Below, piece by piece: positions 24,950 through 33,355 of a stretch of DNA of 64,000 nt. The DNA is taken from positions 496,001 through 560,000 of the forward strand of contig NZ_BMMW01000002.1 of NCBI RefSeq assembly GCF_014646135.1. The letters run 5' to 3'. Numbering within the stretch: position 1 is the first letter of the stretch; every line of letters starts with the position of its first letter. The notes beneath the pieces were generated by a model. It was given only the letters and a program-made list of their open reading frames with translations, had not been told where the DNA came from and made no database searches. The position numbers were made by a program, and so were the translations under genes. This DNA is from Nocardia camponoti. GTDB lineage: Bacteria > Actinomycetota > Actinomycetes > Mycobacteriales > Mycobacteriaceae.

Positions 24950-26017
24950 ATGGCTGAGCCCCAGCGTGTCCTCGAACCGCTCACCGCGGCCGCGATCTTT
25001 CTCGTCGTCACTATCGACGAGGGCGGCGAGGCCGCCGTACGCGACCTCCTAACCCAGCACCCCGCTCTGCAAAAGTCGGTCGGTTTCCGCAACCCCGACA
25101 CCGAACTCAACCTGGTCATCGGCATTGGCTCCGACGCATGGGATCGCCTCTTCACCGGCACCAAACCCCGTGAGCTGCACAAGCTTCCGGCCTACGACGG
25201 CCCCAAGCACACCGCACCGTCCACGCCTGGCGACCTGCTTTTCCACATTCGTGGCGAGGACCACGGGCCGTGTTTCGAACTCGCGAAAATGATCGCGACC
25301 TCGCTGCGCGGGTACGCGACGGTGGTCGAGGAAACCGCGGGCTTCCGCTACTACGACAAACGCGACCTACTCGGTTTCGTCGACGGCACCGCCAACCCAA
25401 TTGGCGATGAAGCTGTCCAATCGGTCTACATCTGCCCCGAGCTCGACCCCGATTTCGTCGGCGGCAGCTACGTCGTCACGCAGAAGTACACGCATCCGCT
25501 GGAAAAGTGGGAAGCGCTCACCATCGAGGAGCAGGAACGCGTCATCGGGCGCACGAAGCTCTCCGACTACGAGCTTCCCGACAGCGTCAAGCCGCCGAGC
25601 AGCCACATCATCATGAACACCATCAACGATCCCGACGGTGTGCAGCGTCAGATCGTGCGCGCGAACATGCCGTTCGGTACCGTGGGAACGGCCTATTTCG
25701 GCACCTTTTACATCGCCTACTGCAATACGCCTTCGGTCATCGAACGCATGCTTGAGCGCATGTTCCTTGGCACCGCCGACGCGCCCTACGACCGCATCCT
25801 CGACTTCTCCGTCGCACAGTCGGGTTCGCTGTTCTTCGTTCCGCCCATCGAGTTCTTCGGCAACCTGCCCGCAGCGCCCGCGGACGTCGCCAACGAGAGC
25901 GACCCTGTCGTCATCCCCGCATTCGAGCCAGTGATCAGAGCCAACGCCGCCGCGGAAGGATCTGGGCCCGCAGCAGGTTCCCTCGGTATCGGCTCCATGA
26001 AAGGAAGTCAGGCATGA
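24950..26017 (+). CDS. DyP-type haem peroxidase with encapsulin targeting tail
   Basis: 355 residues. It is a dye-decolourising peroxidase: the GxxDG signature is GFVDGTANP (about residue 143), and the distal Arg and C-terminal LFFVPPIEFF segments are conserved. The last 13 residues, GSLGIGSMKGSQA, match the encapsulin cargo-loading peptide (SLxIGSLKGS). A DyP with this tail is packed inside the encapsulin shell encoded next. It oxidises substrates with H2O2; the natural substrate is unknown. The stop overlaps the encapsulin ATG (ATGA). The pair corresponds to Rv0799c-Rv0798c of M. tuberculosis. Confidence 0.95.
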   Translation: MAEPQRVLEPLTAAAIFLVVTIDEGGEAAVRDLLTQHPALQKSVGFRNPDTELNLVIGIGSDAWDRLFTGTKPRELHKLPAYDGPKHTAPSTPGDLLFHIRGEDHGPCFELAKMIATSLRGYATVVEETAGFRYYDKRDLLGFVDGTANPIGDEAVQSVYICPELDPDFVGGSYVVTQKYTHPLEKWEALTIEEQERVIGRTKLSDYELPDSVKPPSSHIIMNTINDPDGVQRQIVRANMPFGTVGTAYFGTFYIAYCNTPSVIERMLERMFLGTADAPYDRILDFSVAQSGSLFFVPPIEFFGNLPAAPADVANESDPVVIPAFEPVIRANAAAEGSGPAAGSLGIGSMKGSQA

Positions 26018-26808
26018 ACAACCTTTATCGCGAACTCGCGCCGGTCACGTCCGAAGCGTGGGCGCAGATCGATGAGGAAGGCGCGCGCACCTTCAAGCGC
26101 AATATCGCTGGTCGGCGCGTTGTCGACGTTTCGGGGCCACACGGCGACACCTACTCGGCCTACAACCGTGGGCGCATTCACCGCATCGAATCGCCCGGCG
26201 ACGGTGTTGCCGCGACGCAGCGCATCGTATTGCCGGTGATCGAACTCACCGTGCCGTTCACGATGTCGCGCGAAGAGCTCAACGATATCGACCGTGGCGC
26301 GCCCGACCCCAACTTCGATTCGCTCAAGGCCGCCGCGCAGAAGATCGCGTTCGCTGAGGACCGCGCGATCTTCGAGGGGTACAAGGCCGCGGGCATCGTC
26401 GGCATCCGCGAAGCCAACTCCAATCCGGCAATTACCTTGCCCGACAACGTGATTGACATCCCCGACGCCATCGAGCACTCGCTCACCGAACTGCGCCTCG
26501 CAGGCGTGAACGGGCCGTACTCGATCGTGCTCAGCGCCGATCTTTACACCAAGGTCAGCGAGACGTCCGACCACGGCTACCCGATTCGCACGCACATCGA
26601 GCGGCTCATCGACGGCAAGATCATCTGGGCGCCCGCCATCACTGGTGGCTTCGCGGTCACCACTCGCGGTGGCGACTACACGCTGGCGCTCGGTGGCGAC
26701 GTCTCGATCGGCTACTCGTCGCACACCGCCGACACTGTCGAGCTGTACTTCTGGGAGTCGTTCACGTTCTACATGGACACCACCGAAGCCGCTGTCTCCC
26801 TCGGCTAG
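26014..26808 (+). CDS. Encapsulin shell protein (linocin M18/Cfp29 family)
   Basis: 264 residues, typical of a T=1 family 1 encapsulin. The N-terminus MNNLYRELAPVTSEAWAQIDEEG forms the helix that receives the cargo peptide in known structures. Further family segments are RVVDVSGPHGDTYSAYNRGR, FAEDRAIFEGYKAAGIVGI and GGDVSIGYSSHTADTVELYFWESFTFYM. Sixty copies self-assemble into a nanocompartment. It is translated from a start overlapping the DyP stop, with AAGGAAG upstream, so shell and cargo are co-produced. The system protects cells against oxidative stress in mycobacteria (family knowledge). Confidence 0.97.
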   Translation: MNNLYRELAPVTSEAWAQIDEEGARTFKRNIAGRRVVDVSGPHGDTYSAYNRGRIHRIESPGDGVAATQRIVLPVIELTVPFTMSREELNDIDRGAPDPNFDSLKAAAQKIAFAEDRAIFEGYKAAGIVGIREANSNPAITLPDNVIDIPDAIEHSLTELRLAGVNGPYSIVLSADLYTKVSETSDHGYPIRTHIERLIDGKIIWAPAITGGFAVTTRGGDYTLALGGDVSIGYSSHTADTVELYFWESFTFYMDTTEAAVSLG

Positions 26809-26844
26809 CTTTGACCGCGAAACACGGATGAGGGAGTGACGAAG

Positions 26845-27366
26845 ATGTCGACTGTGCGCGCGGGCGTTGTGCCAACCCGACGAAGTTTGCTTTACGTTGT
26901 CGTCGGGCTGGGTGTCCTCGCGGGCATGGTCGGCCTTTTCCTCGCGATGTTCGGGCTCAACCGCGTCGTTACCGGGCTGCTTGTTGGCACCATCGCCGGG
27001 ATCGCGGCCGGTGCCGCGCTGTTTGTGCGCGATGTTGTCGAGCTAACCGAGCACGCCATTTACGCGCGCACCCCGTTCCGGTCGAAGACGGTGCCGTGGG
27101 ATTCGGTGGTCGCTGGCCGGTTCGCGCTCGACGAACAGTCACGATGGGCGCTGGCGCTCGACCTCGCCGATACCGAGGAACTGGTGTTGCTATCGATCCC
27201 GCCGGTGCGTCGCCCGGTTGCCGGTGCTTACGACATGCGTAAGCGCGAGCAGGTCACTGAGATTCGAGAGTTGTTGCGGGCCAAGCGGATTCCGATCACG
27301 GTGTTGCCGCAGATCGCGGGGGCGTTGAACCAGCATTGGCAGATCGCGCCGCCTACGTCGCGGTAA
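26845..27366 (+). CDS. Small membrane protein with bacterial PH-like domain
   Basis: 173 residues from ATG 26845, which has AGGGAG eight bases upstream; GTG 26836 is an alternative. Two hydrophobic helices (residues about 15-55) are followed by ELTEHAIYARTPFRSKTVPWDSVV, the typical start of a bacterial PH domain, and a C-terminal helical end. It starts 36 bases after the encapsulin stop on the same strand with no hairpin between, so it may belong to the operon. Whether it has a role with the encapsulin or simply sits there is unknown. Confidence 0.6.
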   Translation: MSTVRAGVVPTRRSLLYVVVGLGVLAGMVGLFLAMFGLNRVVTGLLVGTIAGIAAGAALFVRDVVELTEHAIYARTPFRSKTVPWDSVVAGRFALDEQSRWALALDLADTEELVLLSIPPVRRPVAGAYDMRKREQVTEIRELLRAKRIPITVLPQIAGALNQHWQIAPPTSR

Positions 27367-27400
27367 GGGGGCGTCGCCGTTCGCGCCGCTCGAACTGGCC

Positions 27401-27439
27401 CCGCATCGGCACGGGTGGCGCAGGTCCCCGTCGGTGCGG
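27401..27439. terminator. Possible imperfect hairpin between convergent genes
   Basis: CCGCATCGGCACGGG (27401-27415) can pair imperfectly with CCCGTCGGTGCGG (27427-27439). It lies between the PH-domain gene and the convergent TetR gene. Confidence 0.35.
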
Positions 27440-27455
27440 AAGGCGCGGGCGCGGG

Positions 27456-28112
27456 CTAGGTCAGGCGAGCGAGCAGGGCAGTTGCTTCGGCGCGCAATGC
27501 GGTGAGGTCGCCCGCTTCGCCGACCACGCGCGCGATGCCGTCGGCGATCACCTGGTCGAGGTCGGCCGGTGCGGTTCCCGCATCCGATCTAATGCCGATC
27601 ATGGTTTCGACCATGCGGAAAGGCAGCACGCGAGCTTCGTCGGAAAGTGATGCGGCACTGAGGGATTCGCCTGCCAGTCGCTCATAGTGCTCGCGCAACT
27701 CATCCCGACGGCGACGGAACGCTTCGAACCGTTCCGTCCGCAATTCCGGGAGCAAATACAGCGCGCCCAGGTTCCAGCGCGCGGTGCGCAATTGGCCTAG
27801 GTCGAACAGCGCTAGCGCGTAGAGCCGCACTGCCGCGGCGACCGTCTCGTCGGCCAAGCGCTGCGCGAATTCCACTGGGCCAGCAATGGTTTCGGCAAGC
27901 AGCGCGTCGAGGATGTCGTCTTTGGAACTGAAGTGGTGGTAGAGCGACGCCTGCCGGATGCCGACCGCATCTGCGACCGCGCGCGTTGAGGTGTTCGCGT
28001 AGCCCTTCGTGGTGAACAGTTCGCCTGCCGCGTCGAGGATTTCCGCGCGCGGGGTCTCGGCTCGCCGACTGCGTTGTTCGAGCCGGGGTCGCCCGGGACC
28101 AAGATTGCTCAC
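27456..28112 (-). CDS. TetR-family regulator, divergent from the permease operon
   Basis: 218 residues from GTG 28112 (SNLGPGRPRLEQRSRRAETPRAEI). The helix-turn-helix is at about residues 20-65 (GYANTSTRAVADAVGIRQASLYHHFSSKDDILDALL), and the C-terminal domain is helical. The open frame extends to 28262, but that part has no family similarity. It faces the APC permease gene across 228 bases that hold several dyads (28143-28310), so it most likely represses the permease-DUF1989-carboxyltransferase operon and itself. The inducer would plausibly be guanidine, urea or a derivative; this is inference. Confidence 0.85.
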   Translation of the reverse strand: MSNLGPGRPRLEQRSRRAETPRAEILDAAGELFTTKGYANTSTRAVADAVGIRQASLYHHFSSKDDILDALLAETIAGPVEFAQRLADETVAAAVRLYALALFDLGQLRTARWNLGALYLLPELRTERFEAFRRRRDELREHYERLAGESLSAASLSDEARVLPFRMVETMIGIRSDAGTAPADLDQVIADGIARVVGEAGDLTALRAEATALLARLT

Positions 28113-28142
28113 GCGCCCAATTCTGTCACTGCCGTTCAGTTC

Positions 28143-28310
28143 CGTTGACAACGCACGTCGGCGGCCGTGTTCACCTGCGACGATGCCGATCGGTCTAATT
28201 CCTGTCACTTGATAGAAATCGACGCAATCCAGAAGTAACCGGCCGTCGCAGAGTAGATACATCTACGTCACCGTTCGCGCGATCGGCCACGCAAAACTAT
28301 CGACTGACAG
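28143..28310. promoter_or_regulatory. Cluster of dyads, probable TetR operators
   Basis: Three symmetric elements: CGTTGACAACG at 28143-28153; GTAGAT-AC-ATCTAC at 28253-28266, perfect; and a pair of distant inverted copies, CTGTCACTTGATAG at 28202-28215 and CTATCGACTGACAG at 28297-28310, which match at 12 of 14 positions. The last copy is 30 bases before the permease ATG. Confidence 0.5.
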
Positions 28311-28340
28311 ATATTGGCCGCACCGCCGAAGGACACCGAC

Positions 28341-29855
28341 ATGGCCACCACCGTCGCGCCACCGAGCGCAACTTCCTCCCCCGGGTCAGACTCCGCCGAC
28401 CTCGCTGGCTTCGGCTACGAGCCCGTCCTGCATCGCAAGCTCGGGCGCTACGCGTCGTTCGCCGCGGGCTTCTCGTTCGTCTCGATCCTCACGACGATCT
28501 TCCAGTTCTTCGGTTTCGGCTACTCGTTCGGCGGTGGTGCGTTCTTCTGGACGTGGCCGCTGGTCTTCGCAGGCCAGTTCCTCGTCGCGCTGAACTTCGC
28601 TGAATTGGCCGCGCGGTACCCGATTTCGGGCTGTATCTACCAGTGGTCGACGCGGCTCGCCGGGTCGCTGATCGGGTGGTTCGCGGGCTGGATGATGGTG
28701 CTCGCGCAGGTCGTGACCGCCGCCGCTGCCGCGATCGCGTTGCAGGTTGTGCTGCCGTCGATCTGGAGCGGATTCCAGTTCATCGGCACCGACACCGCAC
28801 TCACCTCGCGCGACGGGGCGACCAACGCGGTGCTGCTCGGCAGCATCCTGCTGGTTGTCACAACGACGATCAACGTGATCGGCATCGACCTCATGGCCAA
28901 GATCAATTCGATTGGCGTGACCATTGAGATCGTCGGCGTGCTTGCGATCATCGCGCTGTTCTTCACCACTGCCGAACGTGGTCCGCGCGTTGTGCTCGAC
29001 ACCGCGACCGCCGTGCCTGGGCCGTACTGGGCTGCGTTCCTTGTTTCCGGACTGATGGCCGCGTATGTGATGGTTGGATTCGATTCCGCCGGTGAGCTTT
29101 CCGAGGAAACGAAGAACCCGCGTCGGGTCGCACCGCGCACGATTTTGCTCGCGTTGGCGGTGTCCGCGCTTGGCGGCGGGCTGATGCTTCTTGGCGCGCT
29201 CATGGCCGCGCCCAGCCTTGACGACGGCGAGCTTGCCAGCGGCGGGCTCGCGTACGTGATCATGTCGAAGCTCATCAGTCCGGCGGGAACGGTGCTGCTC
29301 GGCTGCGTCGCTGTCGCGATTATGGTGTGCACCTTGGCAATTCAGACCGCTGGTTCGCGGCTGATGTTCTCGATGGCGCGCGACGGGAAGCTGCCCTTCG
29401 CCCAAGCCCTTTCGCGCGTGCACCCGCGCTTTGGCACCCCAGTGTGGCCCGCGATCGTGATTGGTGCGCTTGGCATCGGGCTGCTCGTGCTCAACCTGGG
29501 CAACCCGGCGATCTTCGCGACGTTGGCCAGCGTGTGCATTGTGAGCCTTTACCTTGCGTATCTGCTGGTCACGGTGCCGCTGCTGGTCCGTCGAATTACC
29601 GGGATGCCGCCAGTGCACGACACCGATTCGACGCTGTTTTCGCTCGGGCGCTGGGGGCTGCCGATCAACGCGATCGCGGTGGTGTGGGGTGTCGCGATGG
29701 CGATCAACCTGGCGTGGCCGCGCGCTGAGGTGTACACGCCCGCTGGTGGTTCGTGGTGGCAGTTGTGGGCTGGGCCGCTGTCGGTCGCGGTGATCGTTGG
29801 GGTTGGGGCGGTCGTCTATCCCCTTGTGGGACGCCGCAAGTCGTCCGTGGCGTAG
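28341..29855 (+). CDS. APC-superfamily amino acid/amine permease
   Basis: 504 residues from ATG 28341, with GAAGGA eight bases upstream. About 12 hydrophobic helices; the first contains the APC signature region (FVSILTTIFQFFGFGYSFGGGAFFWTWPLVF), and GFDSAGELSEETKNPRRVAPRTI is the conserved loop after helix 6. Permeases of this group sit beside urea/guanidine carboxylase genes in actinobacteria and probably import the nitrogen compound. The choline-like, guanidine or urea specificity cannot be read. It is followed by two DUF1989 genes on the same strand. Confidence 0.85.
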   Translation: MATTVAPPSATSSPGSDSADLAGFGYEPVLHRKLGRYASFAAGFSFVSILTTIFQFFGFGYSFGGGAFFWTWPLVFAGQFLVALNFAELAARYPISGCIYQWSTRLAGSLIGWFAGWMMVLAQVVTAAAAAIALQVVLPSIWSGFQFIGTDTALTSRDGATNAVLLGSILLVVTTTINVIGIDLMAKINSIGVTIEIVGVLAIIALFFTTAERGPRVVLDTATAVPGPYWAAFLVSGLMAAYVMVGFDSAGELSEETKNPRRVAPRTILLALAVSALGGGLMLLGALMAAPSLDDGELASGGLAYVIMSKLISPAGTVLLGCVAVAIMVCTLAIQTAGSRLMFSMARDGKLPFAQALSRVHPRFGTPVWPAIVIGALGIGLLVLNLGNPAIFATLASVCIVSLYLAYLLVTVPLLVRRITGMPPVHDTDSTLFSLGRWGLPINAIAVVWGVAMAINLAWPRAEVYTPAGGSWWQLWAGPLSVAVIVGVGAVVYPLVGRRKSSVA

Positions 29856-29923
29856 GTCGCCGGGCCCGGTCAAGCAAGTCAATTCGCGTTAACTCGACGC
29901 CATCGCAGTGAGGAAATCCTCGA

Positions 29924-30658
29924 ATGACAACGCAGTCCACTGATGGAGCTCGCGCCCATGCCCGGGCGCAAGCGGCGGCCGCGATTCTCGAACGGCCGTC
30001 GGTGCCCGAAGGGGTCACGCCCACCGTCGCCGATCGCATTCCCGCAGGTGGGTACGCGAATCTTGTGCTCGGGCGCGGCACGCGACTTCGTATCGCCGAC
30101 CCAACCGGCACCGGGTGCGCGCATCTGTTGCTCGTGCGGACGGGCGCGCCGTGGGAGCGGCTCAATGTCGCCGACACGGTGAAGGTGCCGTGGCAGGCGT
30201 ATCTCGGAGTTGGGCATCCGTTGCTTTCGGATCAGGGGCGGGTGTTGGCGACGGTGGTCGCGGACACGTCGGGACACCACGACGCGCTGTGTGGGCCGTC
30301 GGCGGCTGGGCGGGCGCGGTTGCGGCTCGCGGCCGCGAAGCAGGGGCTTGCGCCGCGTGATGTTGGGCCGACCGTCGCACTGTTTCGCGGGGTTCGGGTC
30401 GAGGCCGATGGGGCGTTGACGTCGACGGGGAATGGGCCCGCTGGTGGATACGTCGAGTTGTACTTGCACCTTCCGCTGACCGTCTTGATCGCGAATGCGC
30501 CGGGAGCGCTCGGGGGTGAGGAAACCGGGCCGGTCGACGTAGTGGCTTGGCACGCCATGGATTTCGTTGCCGCCAATGATGATCCCGAATATCAGCGTGC
30601 CCTTGTCAACACCGAAGCCGCGTGGACGGCGGCGCAGAACACGGAGGTTTCCGCATGA
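29924..30658 (+). CDS. Urea/guanidine carboxylase-associated protein 1 (DUF1989, TIGR03425-type)
   Basis: 244 residues. The family core is clear: TGCAHLLLVRTG, RLNVADTVKVPWQAYLG, VLATVVADTSGHHDALCG and PAGGYVELYLHLPLTVLIANAPGALG. DUF1989 proteins travel in pairs with carboxylases once called urea carboxylases; work on guanidine metabolism assigned such pairs as the two subunits of carboxyguanidine deiminase (CgdAB), which turns carboxyguanidine into allophanate. Which subunit this is I leave open. Its stop overlaps the next start (ATGA), so the two are made together. Confidence 0.85.
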   Translation: MTTQSTDGARAHARAQAAAAILERPSVPEGVTPTVADRIPAGGYANLVLGRGTRLRIADPTGTGCAHLLLVRTGAPWERLNVADTVKVPWQAYLGVGHPLLSDQGRVLATVVADTSGHHDALCGPSAAGRARLRLAAAKQGLAPRDVGPTVALFRGVRVEADGALTSTGNGPAGGYVELYLHLPLTVLIANAPGALGGEETGPVDVVAWHAMDFVAANDDPEYQRALVNTEAAWTAAQNTEVSA

Positions 30659-31269
30659 ACGTCACCGCGACCACCGTCCTCGACGAGGTTGTCCCCGCGA
30701 ACGCGCCGTGGTCGGCGATTGTGCGGGCGGGCGACATCCTCGACATCATCGACCTGCATGGCAACCAGGCCGTCGACTGCCTCCTCTATTCCGCCGCCGA
30801 CCACACCGACCGATACAGCGCCCAAGCGACCGTCGCCGCTCAGGGCAATATTTTCCTCACCACCGGCAGTATGCTGCTGAGCGAGAATGGGACGCCGCTG
30901 ATGACGGTGGTCGCCGACGAGGTTGGCAACCACGACACCATCGCGGGCGCGTGTTCGCAGGAGTCGAACACGCTGCGCTACGGCCACCACACCGTCCACC
31001 AGCACGCGTGCGTGGAGAACTTCCTGACGGCGGCGCTCGAATGGGGTTTGGGGAAGCGGGATTTGGTGTCGAACATCAACTGGTTCATGAACGTGCCGGT
31101 TGAGGCCGACGGGACATTGGGCATCGTCGACGGCCTGTCCGCCCCGGGCAAGAAAGTGAGCTTGCGGGCGGAGGTCGACACGCTGGTTTTGGTGTCGAAC
31201 TGCCCACAGATCAACAACCCGTGCAACGGTTTTGACCCGACGCCGGTGCGCATGGTGGTGACGCGATGA
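30655..31269 (+). CDS. Urea/guanidine carboxylase-associated protein 2 (DUF1989, TIGR03424-type)
   Basis: 204 residues from ATG 30655, overlapping the previous stop by four bases. It has the paired-subunit pattern VRAGDILDIIDLHGNQAVDCLLY, TVVADEVGNHDTIAGACS, HACVENFLTAALEWGL and SNCPQINNPCNGFDPTPVRMVV, with conserved Cys and His residues compatible with a metal or catalytic centre. It is the expected partner of the upstream protein. Its stop also overlaps the carboxyltransferase ATG, so three genes are chained by overlaps. Confidence 0.85.
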   Translation: MNVTATTVLDEVVPANAPWSAIVRAGDILDIIDLHGNQAVDCLLYSAADHTDRYSAQATVAAQGNIFLTTGSMLLSENGTPLMTVVADEVGNHDTIAGACSQESNTLRYGHHTVHQHACVENFLTAALEWGLGKRDLVSNINWFMNVPVEADGTLGIVDGLSAPGKKVSLRAEVDTLVLVSNCPQINNPCNGFDPTPVRMVVTR

Positions 31270-33314
31270 GCGCGACCTTGACTGCCCCAGAACCCGTGGG
31301 TACTACGCGCGCGACGACGGTCGAGGTCGTTGCGCCCGGCATGCAGACCACCATTCAGGACTGGCCCGGTCGAATTGGGTACTGGCACATCGGGGTTCCG
31401 CCTTCCGGGCCCATGGATGATCTCTCGTTTCGGCTGGGGAATCGGGTGCTTGGTAACAACGAAGGGGCGGCCGGGCTGGAGTGCACGCTCAGTGGGCCCA
31501 CCCTGCGGTTCGCGGCGGCTACCTGGGTTTGCGTGACCGGTGCTGTTGCTGATGTCCGGGTGGACGGGGTGCCCGTCGAGCAGTGGCGGACTGTGGAGGT
31601 CCCCGCTGGTGGTGAGCTCTCCGTTGGGGCGATTCGGGGGCCCGGGATGCGGACCTACGTTCTGGTTTCCGGCGGGCTCGAAGTCGACGAATTTCTTGGC
31701 AGCGCAGCCACTTTCACGCTGGGTAAGTTCGGCGGGAACACCGGTGCGCCGCTTGCGGCTGGTCAGCGACTAACGCTGGGGGCCCCGAACGCGCGCGTTG
31801 CCGCTGCTGTGCCAATGGATAGCATCCCTTCCTTCGGGCGGCGCTGGGAACTTGCCGTCACCGAGGGGCCGCACGGGGCTCCAGAGTTCTTCACGCGCAA
31901 TGACTTTGACACGATTCTCGGCACGGATTATGAGGTGCATTTCAATTCCGATCGCACCGGTGTCCGGCTGATCGGGCCGAAACCGGAGTGGGCGCGCACG
32001 GACGGGGGCGAAGCGGGACTGCACCCGTCGAACATTCACGACAACGCGTATTCGATTGGCGCGCTTGACTTCACCGGTGACACCCCGATCCTCCTCGGAC
32101 CGGACGGGCCGAGCCTTGGCGGATTCGTCTGTCCGGTGACCGTGGTCGCTGCGGATCGGTGGAAGCTCGGGCAGCTCGCCCCCGGCGACAAGCTGCGGTT
32201 CGTCGCGGTACGGTCGGCCGATGCCGCGCCCGCGCGGGCCCTCGGTCGCGAGCGACGCGCTTCGCTTGGCAGCGTGCTGTCGGCGGGACGCGATGGCGAC
32301 GACGGGGTCCTGCTGCGCACCGAGGTCGACGATGAGACCCGCGTGACCTACCGGCGGCAAGGCGACGACGGCGTCCTCATCGAATATGGCGCGCTCACTT
32401 TGGATTTGGGCCTGCGCGCCCGGGTACACGCGTTGCATCAGCACCTCATCGCGACCGCCCCGCGCGGGATCATCGAACTCACGCCGGGGATTCGCTCGCT
32501 TCAGGTTCGCGTCGATCCTGCGGTCCTCGGCATCACTTCGCTGCTCACGGTGCTCACGGAAGCTGAAGCGCTGCTTCCTGATTCGTCGCAGCTCGTTGTC
32601 CCGAGCAGGACCGTGCACCTGCCGCTGTCGTGGGACGACCCGTCGACGCGCGAGGCGATCACCCGCTACATGCACGGCGTGCGCGCGGACGCGCCGTGGT
32701 GCCCGTGGAACATCGAGTTCATTCGTCGCATGAACGGGCTCGGCTCGGTCGACGACGTGTACCGCACGGTTTTCGACGCCGAATACCTGGTCCTCGGCCT
32801 AGGCGACGTGTATTTGGGCGCGCCGGTGGCGACCCCAACCGACCCACGCCACCGCCTCGTGACGACGAAGTACAACCCGGCCCGCACATGGACCCCGGAG
32901 AACGCGGTCGGCATCGGCGGCGCGTACCTGTGCATTTACGGCATGGAGGGCCCCGGCGGCTACCAGTTCGTCGGCAGAACCACCCAGGTGTGGAACCACC
33001 GCGCCCGCCCAACAAGCACGGCGGGCCCGGGCGTAGACCGCTTCGCGACCGACGACGAAACCCCTTGGCTCCTGCGCTATTTCGACCGGATCCGCTGGCA
33101 CCCGGTGTCGGCGGAAGAACTGCTCGACCTGCGTGCCGACTTCGCGGCGGGAAAGGTCTCGATCGACACGACCCCGGGCGAATTCAACCTCGCCGCCTAC
33201 CGCGACTTCTTGACAACGAACGCCACCGACATCGCGACTTTCCGAGCAACCCAGTCCGAGGCTTTCACCGAGGAACGCTTGTCATGGAAGTCGAGCGGGG
33301 AACTGACGGATTAG
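31266..33314 (+). CDS. Urea/guanidine carboxylase-type carboxyltransferase, without biotin carboxylase and biotin carrier domains
   Basis: 682 residues. Residues about 18-310 are the KipA/AHS2 half (VVAPGMQTTIQDWPGRIGYW, GVPPSGPMDDLSFRLGNRVLG, GLHPSNIHDNAYSIGALD, LGPDGPSLGGFVCP). Residues about 350-620 are the KipI/AHS1 half (VLIEYGALTLDLGLRARVHAL, IELTPGIRSLQVRVDP, VGIGGAYLCIYGMEGPGGYQFVG). In full urea or guanidine carboxylases (about 1,200 residues) an ATP-grasp biotin carboxylase precedes this and a biotin carrier domain follows. Both are absent: the protein begins at the KipA half and ends at the W-x-SSGE linker where the carrier would start. No biotinylation motif (MKM) is present. It may work with a separate carboxylase elsewhere, or be broken. 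Confidence 0.85.
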   Translation: MSATLTAPEPVGTTRATTVEVVAPGMQTTIQDWPGRIGYWHIGVPPSGPMDDLSFRLGNRVLGNNEGAAGLECTLSGPTLRFAAATWVCVTGAVADVRVDGVPVEQWRTVEVPAGGELSVGAIRGPGMRTYVLVSGGLEVDEFLGSAATFTLGKFGGNTGAPLAAGQRLTLGAPNARVAAAVPMDSIPSFGRRWELAVTEGPHGAPEFFTRNDFDTILGTDYEVHFNSDRTGVRLIGPKPEWARTDGGEAGLHPSNIHDNAYSIGALDFTGDTPILLGPDGPSLGGFVCPVTVVAADRWKLGQLAPGDKLRFVAVRSADAAPARALGRERRASLGSVLSAGRDGDDGVLLRTEVDDETRVTYRRQGDDGVLIEYGALTLDLGLRARVHALHQHLIATAPRGIIELTPGIRSLQVRVDPAVLGITSLLTVLTEAEALLPDSSQLVVPSRTVHLPLSWDDPSTREAITRYMHGVRADAPWCPWNIEFIRRMNGLGSVDDVYRTVFDAEYLVLGLGDVYLGAPVATPTDPRHRLVTTKYNPARTWTPENAVGIGGAYLCIYGMEGPGGYQFVGRTTQVWNHRARPTSTAGPGVDRFATDDETPWLLRYFDRIRWHPVSAEELLDLRADFAAGKVSIDTTPGEFNLAAYRDFLTTNATDIATFRATQSEAFTEERLSWKSSGELTD

Positions 33315-33342
33315 CAATCTGTGCATCAGTATAAGGATTCGT

Positions 33343-33348
33343 TATAAT
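33343..33348 (+). promoter_or_regulatory. Consensus -10 of the toxin-antitoxin operon
   Basis: A perfect TATAAT in an AT-rich pocket, followed by seven bases and the GTG of the toxin gene. The transcript probably starts at the GTG. No good -35 was identified. Confidence 0.65.
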
Positions 33349-33355
33349 AGAAGTC

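Noticed and set aside
28113-28340. Guanidine riboswitch (ykkC or mini-ykkC) before the permease operon
   Set aside because: No ACGR-loop hairpin pair and no ykkC core were seen; the space is occupied by dyads that fit a TetR operator better.
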